A program made the translations under genes and the position numbers. 39,913 nucleotides of DNA, taken from positions 1-39,913 of IMG/VR virus record IMGVR_UViG_3300032236_000910; one strand, given 5' to 3'. The notes under the pieces are model-generated. The model saw only the letters and a list, made by a program, of their open reading frames with translations, was not told where the DNA came from and searched no databases. Positions 1 through 9,900 of this stretch are shown here, in pieces (position 1 is the stretch's first letter; each line of letters begins with the position of its first letter). Origin of the DNA: a virus.

Positions 1-213
1 AAATGCAGTAATGTATGTACCAGCAGATACACCACCACCACCTGTACCACCAATATATTGACCTAGTTGAATTGGTTCACCAGACAACATAGAGGTAACA
101 GTTAAAGTTGTACCAGAAATGGAACCTGTAATTACGGCTTCAGTTTGGTTAAGACCAGTACCCATATAGGTCTGTGCTGGCCCTAAAAATAAATCATCGC
201 TAAATTGAGGCAT
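1..213 (-). CDS. Virion protein, C-terminus cut by window edge
   Basis: The ATG at 213 follows a good AAGGAG-type ribosome binding site, and the frame stays open to base 1, so 71 residues are visible. The protein starts MPQFSDDLFLG and runs into Gly/Thr-rich beta-type sequence (GGTGGGGVSAGTYITAF). That style is common in phage head and tail structural proteins. It is the first gene after the capsid terminator, so it may be a separate transcription unit or depend on read-through. The exact role is unknown. The structural assignment is inferred from composition and position. Confidence 0.7.
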   Translation of the reverse strand, partial: MPQFSDDLFLGPAQTYMGTGLNQTEAVITGSISGTTLTVTSMLSGEPIQLGQYIGGTGGGGVSAGTYITAF

Positions 214-248
214 TTTTTTCTCCTTGTGGCTTGAACCACTCAGGTTTC

Positions 249-276
249 AAAAAAGGGTCGGCTTTTACACCGACCC
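249..276 (-). terminator. Intrinsic terminator after the capsid gene
   Basis: Read leftward, GGGTCGG pairs with CCGACCC (7 bp, 8-nt loop) and is followed directly by six T. It lies just past the TAA of the capsid gene and before the next structural gene. This matches the classic arrangement that limits transcription beyond a highly expressed capsid gene. Confidence 0.85.
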
Positions 277-284
277 CTATCTTC

Positions 285-1199
285 TTACAGACCGGGCGTA
301 CCGTAAGCGCAACGTGGGTCAGTGAAGCCCACTGCGTAACGCTCTGTAGCCTTGTAACGCATTGTGTCAGTCTCGAAGTCACCTTCCATGGTCTTCTCCA
401 GACGACGACGCATCAGAAGCTTGAAGCCTTCTGGAGCATCAGTCTGAACCCACCATGCTGTCGATGAAGTCAAACGTGACAATACTGCAGCGCCTTCGTC
501 TAGCAAACCAATCGATTTGATTGGGTTGATGTCGTTGTTGGCGTTACCAGTACGCAACACGGATTTCAACAGAACTTCAGCTTGGAAAATGTTGCCCGGA
601 GCCACGATCAATTGACGTGGAACCAAACGAATCTTCTTACCGTTGTTGTCAACAGCTTGACGAATCTGAATCAGCATCTGCTCAAGCGATGTCTGCGACA
701 GAACGGCTGCTGTAGCCAACTGGTTGCTGAATGTACCGTTAACGATAGGGTGTGCTGTATTGATCAGCGACACACCATCACCACCGGGATATGAACTATT
801 GAAGGCTGTGTTCAACACGTTTGCTGACAACAGTTCTTTGGTTTCAACCAAAGATTGTGCCAAATGACGTGCATACACTTGACCTAAACGGATATGGTCG
901 CCGTCTTCAACGAGAACCTTGGTCAAAGCGAAGGCCAAGCCATACACTTTGTAGAGGTAACGCTGCAAGAACAGAACACCACCCTGTTGATACGTTACTG
1001 GCGTACCGTCAGGTAATTGTGGTGCCGCGCCAAAGCCGTACAGGACAGGCTCTTCGTGGTAGTTACGAGGAATACCATCTTCCTCACGGAAAACGCGTGA
1101 CCATTCGTCAGCGCGTTGATCATAAACACCGTCGAAACATTCGTTGAGAATAGGCTCAACTATCGAACGGAAATCGGTACTGCGCATTGGGGCTGCCAT
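285..1199 (-). CDS. Major capsid protein
   Basis: This 304-aa protein is the probable main shell subunit. It sits at the end of the cassette portal, co-chaperonin, scaffold, 181-aa protein, decoration-type protein. It is followed by an intrinsic terminator. It has no signal peptide or membrane segment. Its mixed alpha/beta sequence has a helix-rich middle (about residues 80-190) and a closing beta segment (STAWWVQTDAPEGFKLLMRR, about residues 246-265). This resembles capsid proteins of environmental phages with the HK97 fold. The start ATG has GGAG six bases upstream. There is no obvious N-terminal scaffold extension, which fits the separate scaffold gene. The assignment rests on size, position and sequence style, not on a visible catalytic motif. 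Confidence 0.75.
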   Translation of the reverse strand: MAAPMRSTDFRSIVEPILNECFDGVYDQRADEWSRVFREEDGIPRNYHEEPVLYGFGAAPQLPDGTPVTYQQGGVLFLQRYLYKVYGLAFALTKVLVEDGDHIRLGQVYARHLAQSLVETKELLSANVLNTAFNSSYPGGDGVSLINTAHPIVNGTFSNQLATAAVLSQTSLEQMLIQIRQAVDNNGKKIRLVPRQLIVAPGNIFQAEVLLKSVLRTGNANNDINPIKSIGLLDEGAAVLSRLTSSTAWWVQTDAPEGFKLLMRRRLEKTMEGDFETDTMRYKATERYAVGFTDPRCAYGTPGL

Positions 1200-1210
1200 G
1201 TTTTAGCTCC

Positions 1211-1810
1211 TTATGCTATTGCAGTAACAGAACCGAAGAACTGTGACTGAGCGTTAACGACACGAACAACTGTGTAGGAATCGCCCCACGCATTGTCCAC
1301 ATATGGTGCTAAATCAACGACACGCATTTGACCCTGAACACCGTTACCAGCAGCAGTTGCAGAGCCCAAAGTGGCTTGCGACAGACCAGTAGTAGTAGAA
1401 CCAGAAGTCACGTTAGTGAAGTTGTATTCGTTACCGAGAGTAGTTTGAGCCATTGAACCGTCAGCTTGGATTTCATAAACGATGTTTTGATCGTTGTAGA
1501 AATAAGCTACGCAAGAACCGGTTGTGTAAGCGGTGCTTGCAGGCCAATAGTTAGAAATACGACGACGACCAGTTGTATCAGTCCACTCGACACCAGCGAA
1601 AGCGCCAGACCACGCAACTGCGGAGCCCGATGCTGGGTTGGTTGTCAAAGGAATGATTACGCCTGCAGAAGCCGAATACGCTACTGGCTGACCCTTCAAA
1701 ATATTGTTGGTGTAGCCAGAAGTAATGCCGTTTGCCAACGCCTGAGCGCGGTCCAGACCTGAAGGGTGGAACGCAGGACGCAAGCCAAACGGAGCTGATG
1801 TGCTGGACAT
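1211..1810 (-). CDS. Probable capsid decoration or minor head protein
   Basis: This 199-aa protein begins MSSTSAPFGLRPAFHPSG and is Ser/Thr/Gly/Ala-rich with many short beta-type stretches. It has no membrane segment. It lies 11 bp upstream of the capsid gene and downstream of the scaffold. Small decoration or cement proteins are often encoded there. I recognise it only as a type that recurs beside capsid genes in environmental phages. A head-fibre or head-completion role is also possible. Confidence 0.55.
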   Translation of the reverse strand: MSSTSAPFGLRPAFHPSGLDRAQALANGITSGYTNNILKGQPVAYSASAGVIIPLTTNPASGSAVAWSGAFAGVEWTDTTGRRRISNYWPASTAYTTGSCVAYFYNDQNIVYEIQADGSMAQTTLGNEYNFTNVTSGSTTTGLSQATLGSATAAGNGVQGQMRVVDLAPYVDNAWGDSYTVVRVVNAQSQFFGSVTAIA

Positions 1811-1828
1811 ATCAATTCTCCTAAATTG

Positions 1829-2374
1829 TTAACCCGAAAATACGGGGGTTTTGCTTGGTTGATTATCAATATCGCCCATGCCTTCACCTTCAACTTGCAC
1901 AAGTCGTCTGCCGTTACTGTCACGAGCGCCCTGAAGGTTTTCCATTTGGACACGAATCTTGTCTGCTTCCTCACGAGGTTTGTCGTGGTGAAAGCTCTTC
2001 ATGACGTCTTGGAAAATCTCCATTGGTAATTTGAACAGCAACATCTCATTACACGAAATGTACCCAACATGTTCTCCATCCTTGACTCGGTAGTCTTCGT
2101 AACCGGGCAACTCTTCCGACTTAACGGGTACGTAGCCTAGGCGAATCCTACGATCAATGGTGTCGTAAGTGTTGGTTGTTGAAAGCCAGCATAGATGCCA
2201 CCCGTCCATTTCGGGTAACTTAGGCAATGCTGATTGCGTCCACTCCTCGCTCCACATACGATTACGTTCCTGCGTAGAAATGAACTTTTCATCTGCTGCT
2301 TTGTGATTCGCCTCCCCGTTAGAACGGTCTTGACGTCCATTAGCACTCAGTGATTTTTTGAGACGTGATTCCAT
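1829..2374 (-). CDS. Head-cassette protein of unknown function
   Basis: This 181-aa hydrophilic protein has a charged, probably disordered start (about residues 1-45). A Trp-rich core follows (MDGWHLCWLSTTNTYDTIDR, about 56-75), then a charged helical stretch with HHDKPREEADKIRVQMENLQ. Its place between scaffold and decoration-type genes suggests a role in head assembly. I do not recognise a domain. The ATG follows a GGGGAAAAC-type ribosome binding site, and the spacing from its neighbours is under 20 bp on both sides. Confidence 0.6.
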   Translation of the reverse strand: MESRLKKSLSANGRQDRSNGEANHKAADEKFISTQERNRMWSEEWTQSALPKLPEMDGWHLCWLSTTNTYDTIDRRIRLGYVPVKSEELPGYEDYRVKDGEHVGYISCNEMLLFKLPMEIFQDVMKSFHHDKPREEADKIRVQMENLQGARDSNGRRLVQVEGEGMGDIDNQPSKTPVFSG

Positions 2375-2391
2375 AATGTTTTCCCCTTAGA

Positions 2392-3375
2392 TTAGTTGTT
2401 ACGGTTTTGGCGATCATAAGCAATGAATTGCTTAATCATCTTTGCCTTACGCTCTGGATTGTCCCAAGCACCTGCTTCTTTCATAGCTCTCACCCTATCA
2501 GGTGATAGTACGAATTGAGAGCGGTTAGACCCTCCGTAAGCGGCAGATGCTTCTCGTCCTGAGCTACCCACAACATTCCTTGGTCGTCTGACATTTCGGG
2601 AATCTTCGTCATTGCTACTATTGTACCTATGAGGTAATTCTTTTTGCAAACGGCTATCTAATTCGTCCCAATAGTCGGGATCGGTTGGGTCCCAACCCTG
2701 AGCTGCCATTAGTTCGTCCATCTTCTTAGCCACCCGAGTATCAGAATCGTTACTGCCGGGGTTGTACCAAGAATTACGACGCATCCAAGCCTGTGCGTTC
2801 TGTTGAACTATAGGATTTGGCTCGTCATTCTGCTGAGTCTTTAATTCTTGGTCAGCTTGATGGCGCATGTTGGCAAGTTTACGGATTTCATCGTTAGCCT
2901 GATGCATTAAATCCTGCGCTTCCACCATACCTTGACCATCTTGGTTTTGGGTGGCTTCCGCAATCTTCATTTTTGCGTATTCAAGCTTCGTTTGCGCGTC
3001 TTCAATGTGCTTGTCGATGCGAATTAGGCCTTCTGTCTTCGTGCTGCGCTCTAATTGCTCTAGACGACGCTTAAACGCTTCATTTTCACGCTGTAATTGC
3101 GTCAATCGAGCGTCTTTTTCCTGATTTGTCTTGCGAATCAGCTCTTTTTTAGCCCGGCGACGGTTACGTTTAGCATCTCTTAGCTCTGCATCGTCGTCTG
3201 GATGGTCGTCATCAGCAGGATCACCCGCCGAACCACCATCTTTTGCCAGCTCAAACCCGTTTTGTTCATCATTTTCTTCGGGAACAAGCAATTTACTGTC
3301 TACTTCAACGACCGCAGAGCCATCATCTGACTCTATCGCATCTAGTTGTAGTTCTTTTTGGTCTGTATTAGCCAT
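2392..3375 (-). CDS. Probable head scaffolding protein
   Basis: This 327-aa protein has very acidic N-terminal residues 1-65, then a long charged coiled coil from about 75 to 185 (KKELIRKTNQEKDARLTQLQ and onward). A basic tail ends DRVRAMKEAGAWDNPERKAK-MIKQF. An acidic start, helical rod and basic C-terminal helix are typical of internal scaffolds that guide prohead assembly and then leave. It lies between the co-chaperonin and capsid genes. Residues 18-25 (DGSAVVEV) repeat a motif found twice at the portal N-terminus. Confidence 0.75.
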   Translation of the reverse strand: MANTDQKELQLDAIESDDGSAVVEVDSKLLVPEENDEQNGFELAKDGGSAGDPADDDHPDDDAELRDAKRNRRRAKKELIRKTNQEKDARLTQLQRENEAFKRRLEQLERSTKTEGLIRIDKHIEDAQTKLEYAKMKIAEATQNQDGQGMVEAQDLMHQANDEIRKLANMRHQADQELKTQQNDEPNPIVQQNAQAWMRRNSWYNPGSNDSDTRVAKKMDELMAAQGWDPTDPDYWDELDSRLQKELPHRYNSSNDEDSRNVRRPRNVVGSSGREASAAYGGSNRSQFVLSPDRVRAMKEAGAWDNPERKAKMIKQFIAYDRQNRNN

Positions 3376-3384
3376 ACAACCTCC

Positions 3385-3837
3385 TTATACGTAGGCTTTG
3401 AACGATAACGGATCATCTGTGATCGCAGCTATCAGCTCATGGTCATTGCAAGTCATGAATAAAACAGGGTCTTTACCGTCTTCGCCGGGTACTACTCGCT
3501 CCCAACGATCTCCACCCCACCTTGGAACACGCACAAAATCACCAATTTCAGCCCACGAGCCTTCAGCCCATGGTTGCATGGTGTCTCTGTTCTTAAACGC
3601 AAGTGGGCCAATAGCCACGACCTTACCGATCATGTTGTTCCACTTTTCGTTTTCCTTGGTTTCATCCACGATGATGATGCGGCCTGCCGTCTTCTTGATA
3701 CGACGCAGTTGCACTATCACGCGACCGCCAAAAGGACGTTGTCCCGGCTTTACTTCAGGGAACGCCCAAGCCATTTCTACTGGATCGGACGTACCCTCTT
3801 GTCCCTCAATTACTGGGATTGGTTGTTGCTCACTCAT
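3385..3837 (-). CDS. GroES-like co-chaperonin (Cpn10 family)
   Basis: This 150-aa protein carries a GroES-type core at about residues 33-142. The strand RPFGGRVIVQLRRIKKTAG matches the family start (GDRVLVK-type). A loop with RIIIVDETKE stands where the GroEL-contacting mobile loop lies. GKVVAIGP and WAEIGDFVRVPRWGG match the GxVVAxGP and xGDxVxxxxxxG segments, and NDHELIAAI matches the closing strand. It is longer than bacterial GroES (about 97 aa) because of a 30-residue leader and an insertion near residues 82-95. It sits between portal and scaffold genes, which suggests it helps host GroEL fold capsid or portal subunits. The ATG follows GAGAGGA by five bases. Confidence 0.8.
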   Translation of the reverse strand: MSEQQPIPVIEGQEGTSDPVEMAWAFPEVKPGQRPFGGRVIVQLRRIKKTAGRIIIVDETKENEKWNNMIGKVVAIGPLAFKNRDTMQPWAEGSWAEIGDFVRVPRWGGDRWERVVPGEDGKDPVLFMTCNDHELIAAITDDPLSFKAYV

Positions 3838-3850
3838 ACTTTTCCTCTCA

Positions 3851-3887
3851 CACCATATTTCAGGTGCATTAACGTGCTTTTCAGCAC
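3851..3887 (-). promoter_or_regulatory. Two leader hairpins before the GroES-like gene
   Basis: In the leftward RNA, GTGCT-GAAA-AGCAC (3874-3887) is a 5-bp stem with a GNRA tetraloop. CACC-TGAAATAT-GGTG (3851-3866) then ends only a few bases before the ribosome binding site. The second hairpin closely matches one at 13062-13076 before the small terminase gene. Neither has a T-run, so they more likely affect RNA stability or translation than termination. Confidence 0.5.
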
Positions 3888-3891
3888 ATGG

Positions 3892-4071
3892 TTAGTCTTG
3901 GTGCTTCTCTTCTTCCAGCATATTGTCGATCATGTCCATTGCCGATTGCAGGCCTTGGTGCTCACCGACCATCCGCTGATATGACTCCCAGTTAATCGGA
4001 GTCCCTACGGATAGGGACATCTGAATTTCCGCTTGTCGTATTTTGATGCGATGAATCAACTGCTCAATCAT
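3892..4071 (-). CDS. Small head-module protein, 59 aa
   Basis: The frame runs ATG to TAA and encodes a helical 59-aa protein that starts MIEQLIHRIKIRQAEIQMSL and ends MIDNMLEEEKHQD. Its start overlaps the stop of the 56-aa gene as ATGA, which indicates translational coupling. It lies between portal and co-chaperonin genes. No domain is recognised. The alternating hydrophobic and charged residues suggest a short coiled coil or a helical hairpin. Confidence 0.65.
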   Translation of the reverse strand: MIEQLIHRIKIRQAEIQMSLSVGTPINWESYQRMVGEHQGLQSAMDMIDNMLEEEKHQD

Positions 4072-4238
4072 TTTTGCTTCTTGAGGCTTGCCAAACCGCC
4101 AGAATGTTTACCTGTATTCTTTACAGGCGTAGACGATCCTTTGGCTTTCAATGATGTGCCATCAAGCTTTGCACCCATTGCTAGGCGTGCGTGATAGCGC
4201 ACATCTTCACCCATTTGCTCTTTATCAGATGTTCCCAT
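4068..4238 (-). CDS. Small basic protein, 56 aa
   Basis: The ATG at 4238 lies inside the last codons of the portal gene (14-bp overlap), preceded by AAGGAGTACC. The product starts MGTSDKEQMGEDVRYHARLA and has a Lys/Gly/Ser-rich C-terminus, ending GGLASLKKQK. Its TGA overlaps the next ATG. It is unrecognised. Tight coupling on both sides supports that it is translated, and the context suggests a head accessory protein. Confidence 0.6.
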   Translation of the reverse strand: MGTSDKEQMGEDVRYHARLAMGAKLDGTSLKAKGSSTPVKNTGKHSGGLASLKKQK

Positions 4239-6690
4239 TTGGTACTCCTTGAGGTTGTGACTCCATTTCTGGTGCCGGTTGTTGTGCAGGCGCCTCTAAA
4301 GGCATCTGCGCTTGAGCATTAACGACATGTTGAATCGTTTGGTGCGTCAACTTTGCATTCTCAATCTCAACTTTTGTCTGATTATTGAGCTGCGTTTTTT
4401 GTAGATCAGCCTGCATCTTGGCCTGCGCTATATGCATGTCAGCCTGATCTTTTTGAGTCTTACGCTGTGTCTCAGCCATGCTAGTGTCTTTAACCACTTG
4501 TGCGTCAGGCGGCAATGGAGGAGGCGTGTTCTGTTTCTGTTTCGCCATATCGATAAGCTTCTGTATCGCCGGCATGAACTGACCAAACACTTCGTTCGTA
4601 TCGATCATTACATGACCACCAATAGCTGCGTATAGCTTGTCTACTTCTGGCGTGTACTTAGGATCATCGTAATCCTCAATAGGTTTGCCCATTGCCTGCT
4701 CAACGTAGCCATTCGACCGGTTCAGATACCACAGCGTCATGTGCTGCTTCAAATGCTCAATCAAGTTGTTCAAATAATTAGGATCAGCAAATGGCGACTG
4801 ACCCAAGAACGGGCTCATCGCAAACTGCAAATGATCTTGAATATGAGCAATATGATCTTGCTGGATATACGCATATGAAGGCTGACCAATCAACATCGCA
4901 GCATTTTCATCCGCAGAGGTGCGCTGTTCAGGTGACGGAGTATCTTTCAATACCTCATTAATGTTTGGCACTTTCATCTGTTTCAGAACGCGCTCAAGAA
5001 CTTTGTTGATCTTGAATTCTTGTGGGTGCTTTTCAGCCAAAGACAACATAGCTTGATTCTGAGCCATGCGCTGAGTCTCAGAGAAAATATGCGGATCAGA
5101 TACCGGCGTTACATCCGTGTTCCGAGCAAAGTCTTCACGAGTGATATCCAGATCAGTCACCATGTCCGACTTCTGCATATCGTCAAAGTGCCAACGATTC
5201 AATCGGCAGAGAATCTTCAGTACGCGCTTTTGCGACTCGTGCAAACGTGCATGGATTGATGAGTAGACTTGTGCGCCTTGCTCAATCAGAGCCTGCGTAG
5301 TGCCCACAGGAGCGTTCGCAGTGACATCGGCAATCTTCTCTTCAGCCGTGGTCAGCACCGACCTTGTGGCCTTATCTAAGAAGCCTAAGAGCTCAAACAA
5401 CACTTGGCTAGGTGGATTGAACGGCATAGGCATAGCAATCTGCCTGATGTCCTGTACACCCGGTGCGCCTTCGATTTCAACGATCTGAGTGACATCAACC
5501 TGCTGGCTCTGACCACTAATCTTCGCGCCCTTCAACTTCAGCATAGTCGCTGCGTTGTTGATGTGAGCGGAGTCGAGTAGGGCACGTAAGCTACCTGTCA
5601 ATGCAGCCGACAGGCCGCCGATCAACTGTGGCAGGCCGATAGCATATGCGCCGCGCCATGGAATGAACTTAAACTCGACGACCCAATCCAGCTTGGTCAT
5701 GGTTTTGTCGGACTCTTCCCAGTTCCTGTACAAGCCGACGACCTCATTGTCTAGCTCGTCGATCATCAGGATGTAAGGTGCGCTCTTGCCCTTAGTCTTT
5801 TCGTCATCCTCAATCTCAAGCCACGTATAGATGTGATACACCTTACGCAGGCCGTCTTTGTTGTCTTCGTACTGCTTACCTTCGATCTTATTGTTGGCCT
5901 TTTGAACCTTATTCTCTTCCAAGGATTCAGTTGCCTTCATGTAGCTGATATCGCGGTACATGCCAGATTGCATGCGGCGCTCAAACTCATACGTCGTAAT
6001 CTCATGCACTTCAGCCGCACGTTGCGCTGTATAGAAGTTGGTTGCCGCGAACGGCAGGATAACGCGATCAATCGGCAGGAATTCTACGCATGGTCGCTTC
6101 TTGTCCTCATCGAACCATAGCTTGAAGTATTGCGAGCCACCCATAGGCAACTGAGTCATCAATACTTCTTGCTCGTCACGGAACTCTTCGATCTGTTCGG
6201 TGATCTGCCAGTTCAGGAAGTTAACCTTGCGTTCTGCTACCGCAGACTTGGCATCATCCTGCTTACCAATAATCTTAGACTTAACAGGGCCGTCAGGTGG
6301 ATACATCTCTTTGATTGCACGAGCAGCAAAGTCAACGCAGCCTTCTGCCATAGCAGGGTGGACTACCTTCGACGCGCCCATGAACGTAGCGCCACCGGGA
6401 GCATCGTTGCCCATGCCGGTACGCTTAATGCCCTCTTCATATTGTTTGTCGCGCAGCTCACGCGCTTGCTTGTCGCTCTCCAGCAAATCAAGGTAACGGA
6501 ACGTCAGATCAGATAACACGCTCTCGCTAACACTGTCAGCCAAGTTGTCGTAGAACTCAGGATTAAACTCAGGGCCATCATCCATGTCAATGATTGCCGA
6601 TCCATCTGGCTGCTCTTCAACGTCCATCTCTGCCATATCTACAATGGCAGAGCCGTCTTCTAGTTCATCAATGTTGATGTCATCCATCAT
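4225..6690 (-). CDS. Portal protein
   Basis: This 821-aa protein is probably the dodecameric head-vertex ring through which DNA is packaged. Its size is at the long end, as in P22-like and other short-tailed phages. Order in the protein: an acidic N-terminus with two DGSA repeats (residues 12-19 and 29-36), a large mixed core (about 45-620), and a Gln-rich helical C-terminus (about 700-790, with KQNTPPPLPPDAQVVKDTSM before it) typical of a portal barrel. TAEEKIADVTANAPVGTTQA (about 447-466) is a portal-like segment. It lies upstream of scaffold and capsid genes. The start overlaps the previous stop as ATGA. Confidence 0.85.
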   Translation of the reverse strand: MMDDINIDELEDGSAIVDMAEMDVEEQPDGSAIIDMDDGPEFNPEFYDNLADSVSESVLSDLTFRYLDLLESDKQARELRDKQYEEGIKRTGMGNDAPGGATFMGASKVVHPAMAEGCVDFAARAIKEMYPPDGPVKSKIIGKQDDAKSAVAERKVNFLNWQITEQIEEFRDEQEVLMTQLPMGGSQYFKLWFDEDKKRPCVEFLPIDRVILPFAATNFYTAQRAAEVHEITTYEFERRMQSGMYRDISYMKATESLEENKVQKANNKIEGKQYEDNKDGLRKVYHIYTWLEIEDDEKTKGKSAPYILMIDELDNEVVGLYRNWEESDKTMTKLDWVVEFKFIPWRGAYAIGLPQLIGGLSAALTGSLRALLDSAHINNAATMLKLKGAKISGQSQQVDVTQIVEIEGAPGVQDIRQIAMPMPFNPPSQVLFELLGFLDKATRSVLTTAEEKIADVTANAPVGTTQALIEQGAQVYSSIHARLHESQKRVLKILCRLNRWHFDDMQKSDMVTDLDITREDFARNTDVTPVSDPHIFSETQRMAQNQAMLSLAEKHPQEFKINKVLERVLKQMKVPNINEVLKDTPSPEQRTSADENAAMLIGQPSYAYIQQDHIAHIQDHLQFAMSPFLGQSPFADPNYLNNLIEHLKQHMTLWYLNRSNGYVEQAMGKPIEDYDDPKYTPEVDKLYAAIGGHVMIDTNEVFGQFMPAIQKLIDMAKQKQNTPPPLPPDAQVVKDTSMAETQRKTQKDQADMHIAQAKMQADLQKTQLNNQTKVEIENAKLTHQTIQHVVNAQAQMPLEAPAQQPAPEMESQPQGVPNGNI

Positions 6691-6923
6691 TTAGCCTTGT
6701 GTTTACTTAGTTCTTTACGCATTGCAGACACACCTTTGGCAATGACCGTTTTAGTCTTCTTACGATTACGCAAAGCCTTTAAATCAAGCGGCTTATGCTT
6801 GCCGCGATTCTTTACTTTGTGCCACTCAGGCTTAACGTACTCACCCGGATCATTGTGAAGATGGTGGTTATGAAACTGATGATAAAAGTCTGACGTTTCT
6901 AATTTAATCTTGCTCATGTTCAA
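6687..6923 (-). CDS. Small basic His-rich protein
   Basis: This 78-aa protein has the cluster FYHQFHNHHLHNDPGEY (about residues 13-29), then a Lys/Arg-rich second half (KKTKTVIAKGVSAMRKELSK). The charge pattern suggests contact with nucleic acid or with a negatively charged partner. The His cluster could bind metal. It overlaps the 1294-aa gene and the portal gene by 4 bp each and so is coupled to both. No family is recognised. Confidence 0.6.
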   Translation of the reverse strand: MNMSKIKLETSDFYHQFHNHHLHNDPGEYVKPEWHKVKNRGKHKPLDLKALRNRKKTKTVIAKGVSAMRKELSKHKAK

Positions 6924-9900
6924 GCTCCATCATTGGTTTCAAGTTTCAAGTCTTTATTTTGAGGCTTGATACTGACTTCTTTGTTGGTGGCAATCGTGAC
7001 TGTTCTTGGCTTGCCTTTAGGAGTAAGTCCATGACCAAGTTTTCTTTCATAAACAGGCTTACCTTTGGCATTAGTAGTCATTTTTTCTTTTGGATCATAG
7101 TGCACAAAAAATCCATGTGAATCAATGTGTGACTTATCTACTTCCCCAGTAGCCTTCTTGTTCTTCAATCCAATAATCACTCCATGCTCACCCTCTGGCT
7201 GCATGTCTAATGGTCTAAAGTCATGGCTGTCACCATTGATGACTTTGAACTTCTGGCCTGTCTCTTCATCATGTACGTGCTCAGGCAAGTGCGATTTATG
7301 AGTAAACGCCATCGCTACGTTGTCACCTTCCAACAAACGCTTACGCATCTGCTTCCAATTGGTGTTCGGATTATCAACGCCTTCTTGGCTAACGCCGGTA
7401 CTCGAATACGTGTAGTGATGATTTGGTGCGACAGGGTTTGTATTGTTCTTGGTGTAATCGTAGAAGGTTACATCAGGATGGGCATTGATGATTGACTTAT
7501 GAACTCGTGGATTAATGTCAGATAAAACATTTAAACGCACACCTAAATGGTTACCATTGGCACCAGCCATATCTTTAGCTGCTTGAATCTCATCATGGAG
7601 CTTAATAGCAAACGAGTGAGGGTCATGAAGGAAAGCCTGCGTCTTCAATAGACTGTTTAATCGTGGGCCTTTAAATTCGCTCAAGTCTTGACCGCCGCCA
7701 AGTTTAAAGTAATTGCCGGATGTTTTTCCTAGGCATTCCGCTTTGCATGATGCTGAGTTGGGGCAAGTATTAAAGCCGGCCTCTTCATATGCAGGCGCCA
7801 ATGCCAAGCCAGTAGTCTCAACGCCACGATTATCAGGAAGTTTAATAGGCTCTTCATCTTTGCCGGTTTCAGTCTTCAGCAATTTGGCATTCTTACCTAG
7901 TAAATCCTTAACCTTGCCGTCACCAGTATGCCCAATGAATTTACCAACAGCTTTAGCCGCCTTAGCACTGTTGGCAATACGATCAGAGTGCGACAGGCTC
8001 AAATGGTGAGCTATCGATTCATCGAATGCTTTGGCTAAATTGTCTTTATTAATCTTCTTAGGATCATAAGGCGTGAACTCAGGCTCTTTCCTTGCCTTCT
8101 GTGTTGCAGGCTGGATGGCAAATGTCTTACGCTTTTCTGGCTGACCACCTTCAGCTAAACCTTGTGGTTGACCATTTACTGGTCCCATTGCCTGCATCTT
8201 CTGACCCTGCGGCGTCATCGATAATAAGTTACCCATCGGTGGGTTCGGACCCTGCGGAGCATTGCTCTCGTATCCACCCGGCTGCTCACCGTCAGCACCC
8301 TCTGGAGCTGAGTTAGGCTGACCATCCTGATTAGGCTGCGGATGAACATCTGCAGGCATAAACTGCTGACCTAACTGTCTGTTGTCCTGATCAATACCGC
8401 CCACTGGTAATCCTTCCTGATCAGATACACCACCAACAGGCATGAAGTCATTGCTTCTTGGGTTAGGGCTGATGTATGACTTAGGCGTCATATCAATAGC
8501 TTGCTCAACGCCAATGCTGTTCATGTAGTCAGGGTTTCTGCGCTGGTTTAATTGCACGCGCATCTGCGCTAACGTAGGTGTCTGCATGTTGTTTCCTTGT
8601 GTGATCCCACCGATTGCTTTACGGACTATGCCGCCTTTGGCGTGGTTTTGAATACCCGCTTGCCATTGTTTTCTGTAACCTTCTTTGCCGCCAAGCATAT
8701 CCAATGAGCCGGGTTTAAACAGCTCTTGGAAATGAGCGGCATCTTCAAAATCTAAAAAGGGAGGAACTTTTTCACCTCTCCTTTGTAACTCAGCTAAAAC
8801 TCCCGCCCCTAAAACATCTTTTGATGTTCTTAAATCAGTGTGATGTATGTCATTAATAATGTGCGAGAAGTTACCTGACTTAACAAAGTCCTGAACAAAC
8901 GGGATGTACTCAGGGTTTGGCTTACGGTTGTTCTTGCCTTTAATTTCTAGAATTGATGCAGGAGCTTTTGCTCCAATTTTTTGTTCATAAATTTTGTTTA
9001 CAAGATTACTCACTTCTTCTTGTTTTTTTAATCTTCCAACGGAATCCAAACTTCTCATAATTTGGTCTTCGTTTTCTGGAGTTATCCCCGCAAACCTTTT
9101 TGCCATGTTTGTAATTTGAAGCGGATCGCCACCATGTTCTCTAATAGTTAGCCAATTCCAACTTCCGGGCTGAACTTCAATAGTCACATGCGGCTCACCC
9201 TTAGCATCACGTAAGGTATATAGCTCTACGTCACCACGCAGCAATGGCTCACAGTGCCCAGCGCCACCAACGCAATGGCGCATGATGTCGCCTTCGTACT
9301 TGGTAGCAGCCCTTACAGCCTCTTCCGCTTCATCCTTAGGCAACCCCTCAGGCAACTTAATCTGTCTCCAGCTCACGCCTTTAGGATTAGATTCATCCAG
9401 TGGGTATTCTTTAAACGTGTGTGTTGCTGGGTTATTAGCAATCTCAAGATCGGTTTTAGTCTTCTGTCTGTTACGCCATGCACTAATCTTGCCCGACAAC
9501 GCAGACACATCATCTACAGTCATCTTCTCTAGGTCTTTGGGCGCAATCTTTAAATGATTTGGAAGTACGGATGCGGGATTCATAGCTTCTTTAAGCTCGT
9601 CAATCATGTGACGGAACTCAAACGAAGTATCCGCATAAGCATCAACAGCGTAGACGTTTGAATTAGGGTCAACTTTAGCTAACCAAGGATTATTTTCGAC
9701 TGCATCTGGTTGTCTTAACTCATGTTTAGCGTGGGCAACTCTCATCTCAGCGTCAACGCTTCTTTCCCATTTCTTAGACGCTGGGTGTGTGCCAAGTGGC
9801 TCACTTTGGACGCCAGCAATTTGCCTCTTACCTTGTAAACCTTTTTCAAAACCCTCAGTTCCTATTGGATGAGCAGCCCACCCCTCTTGTGGAGCGGTTC

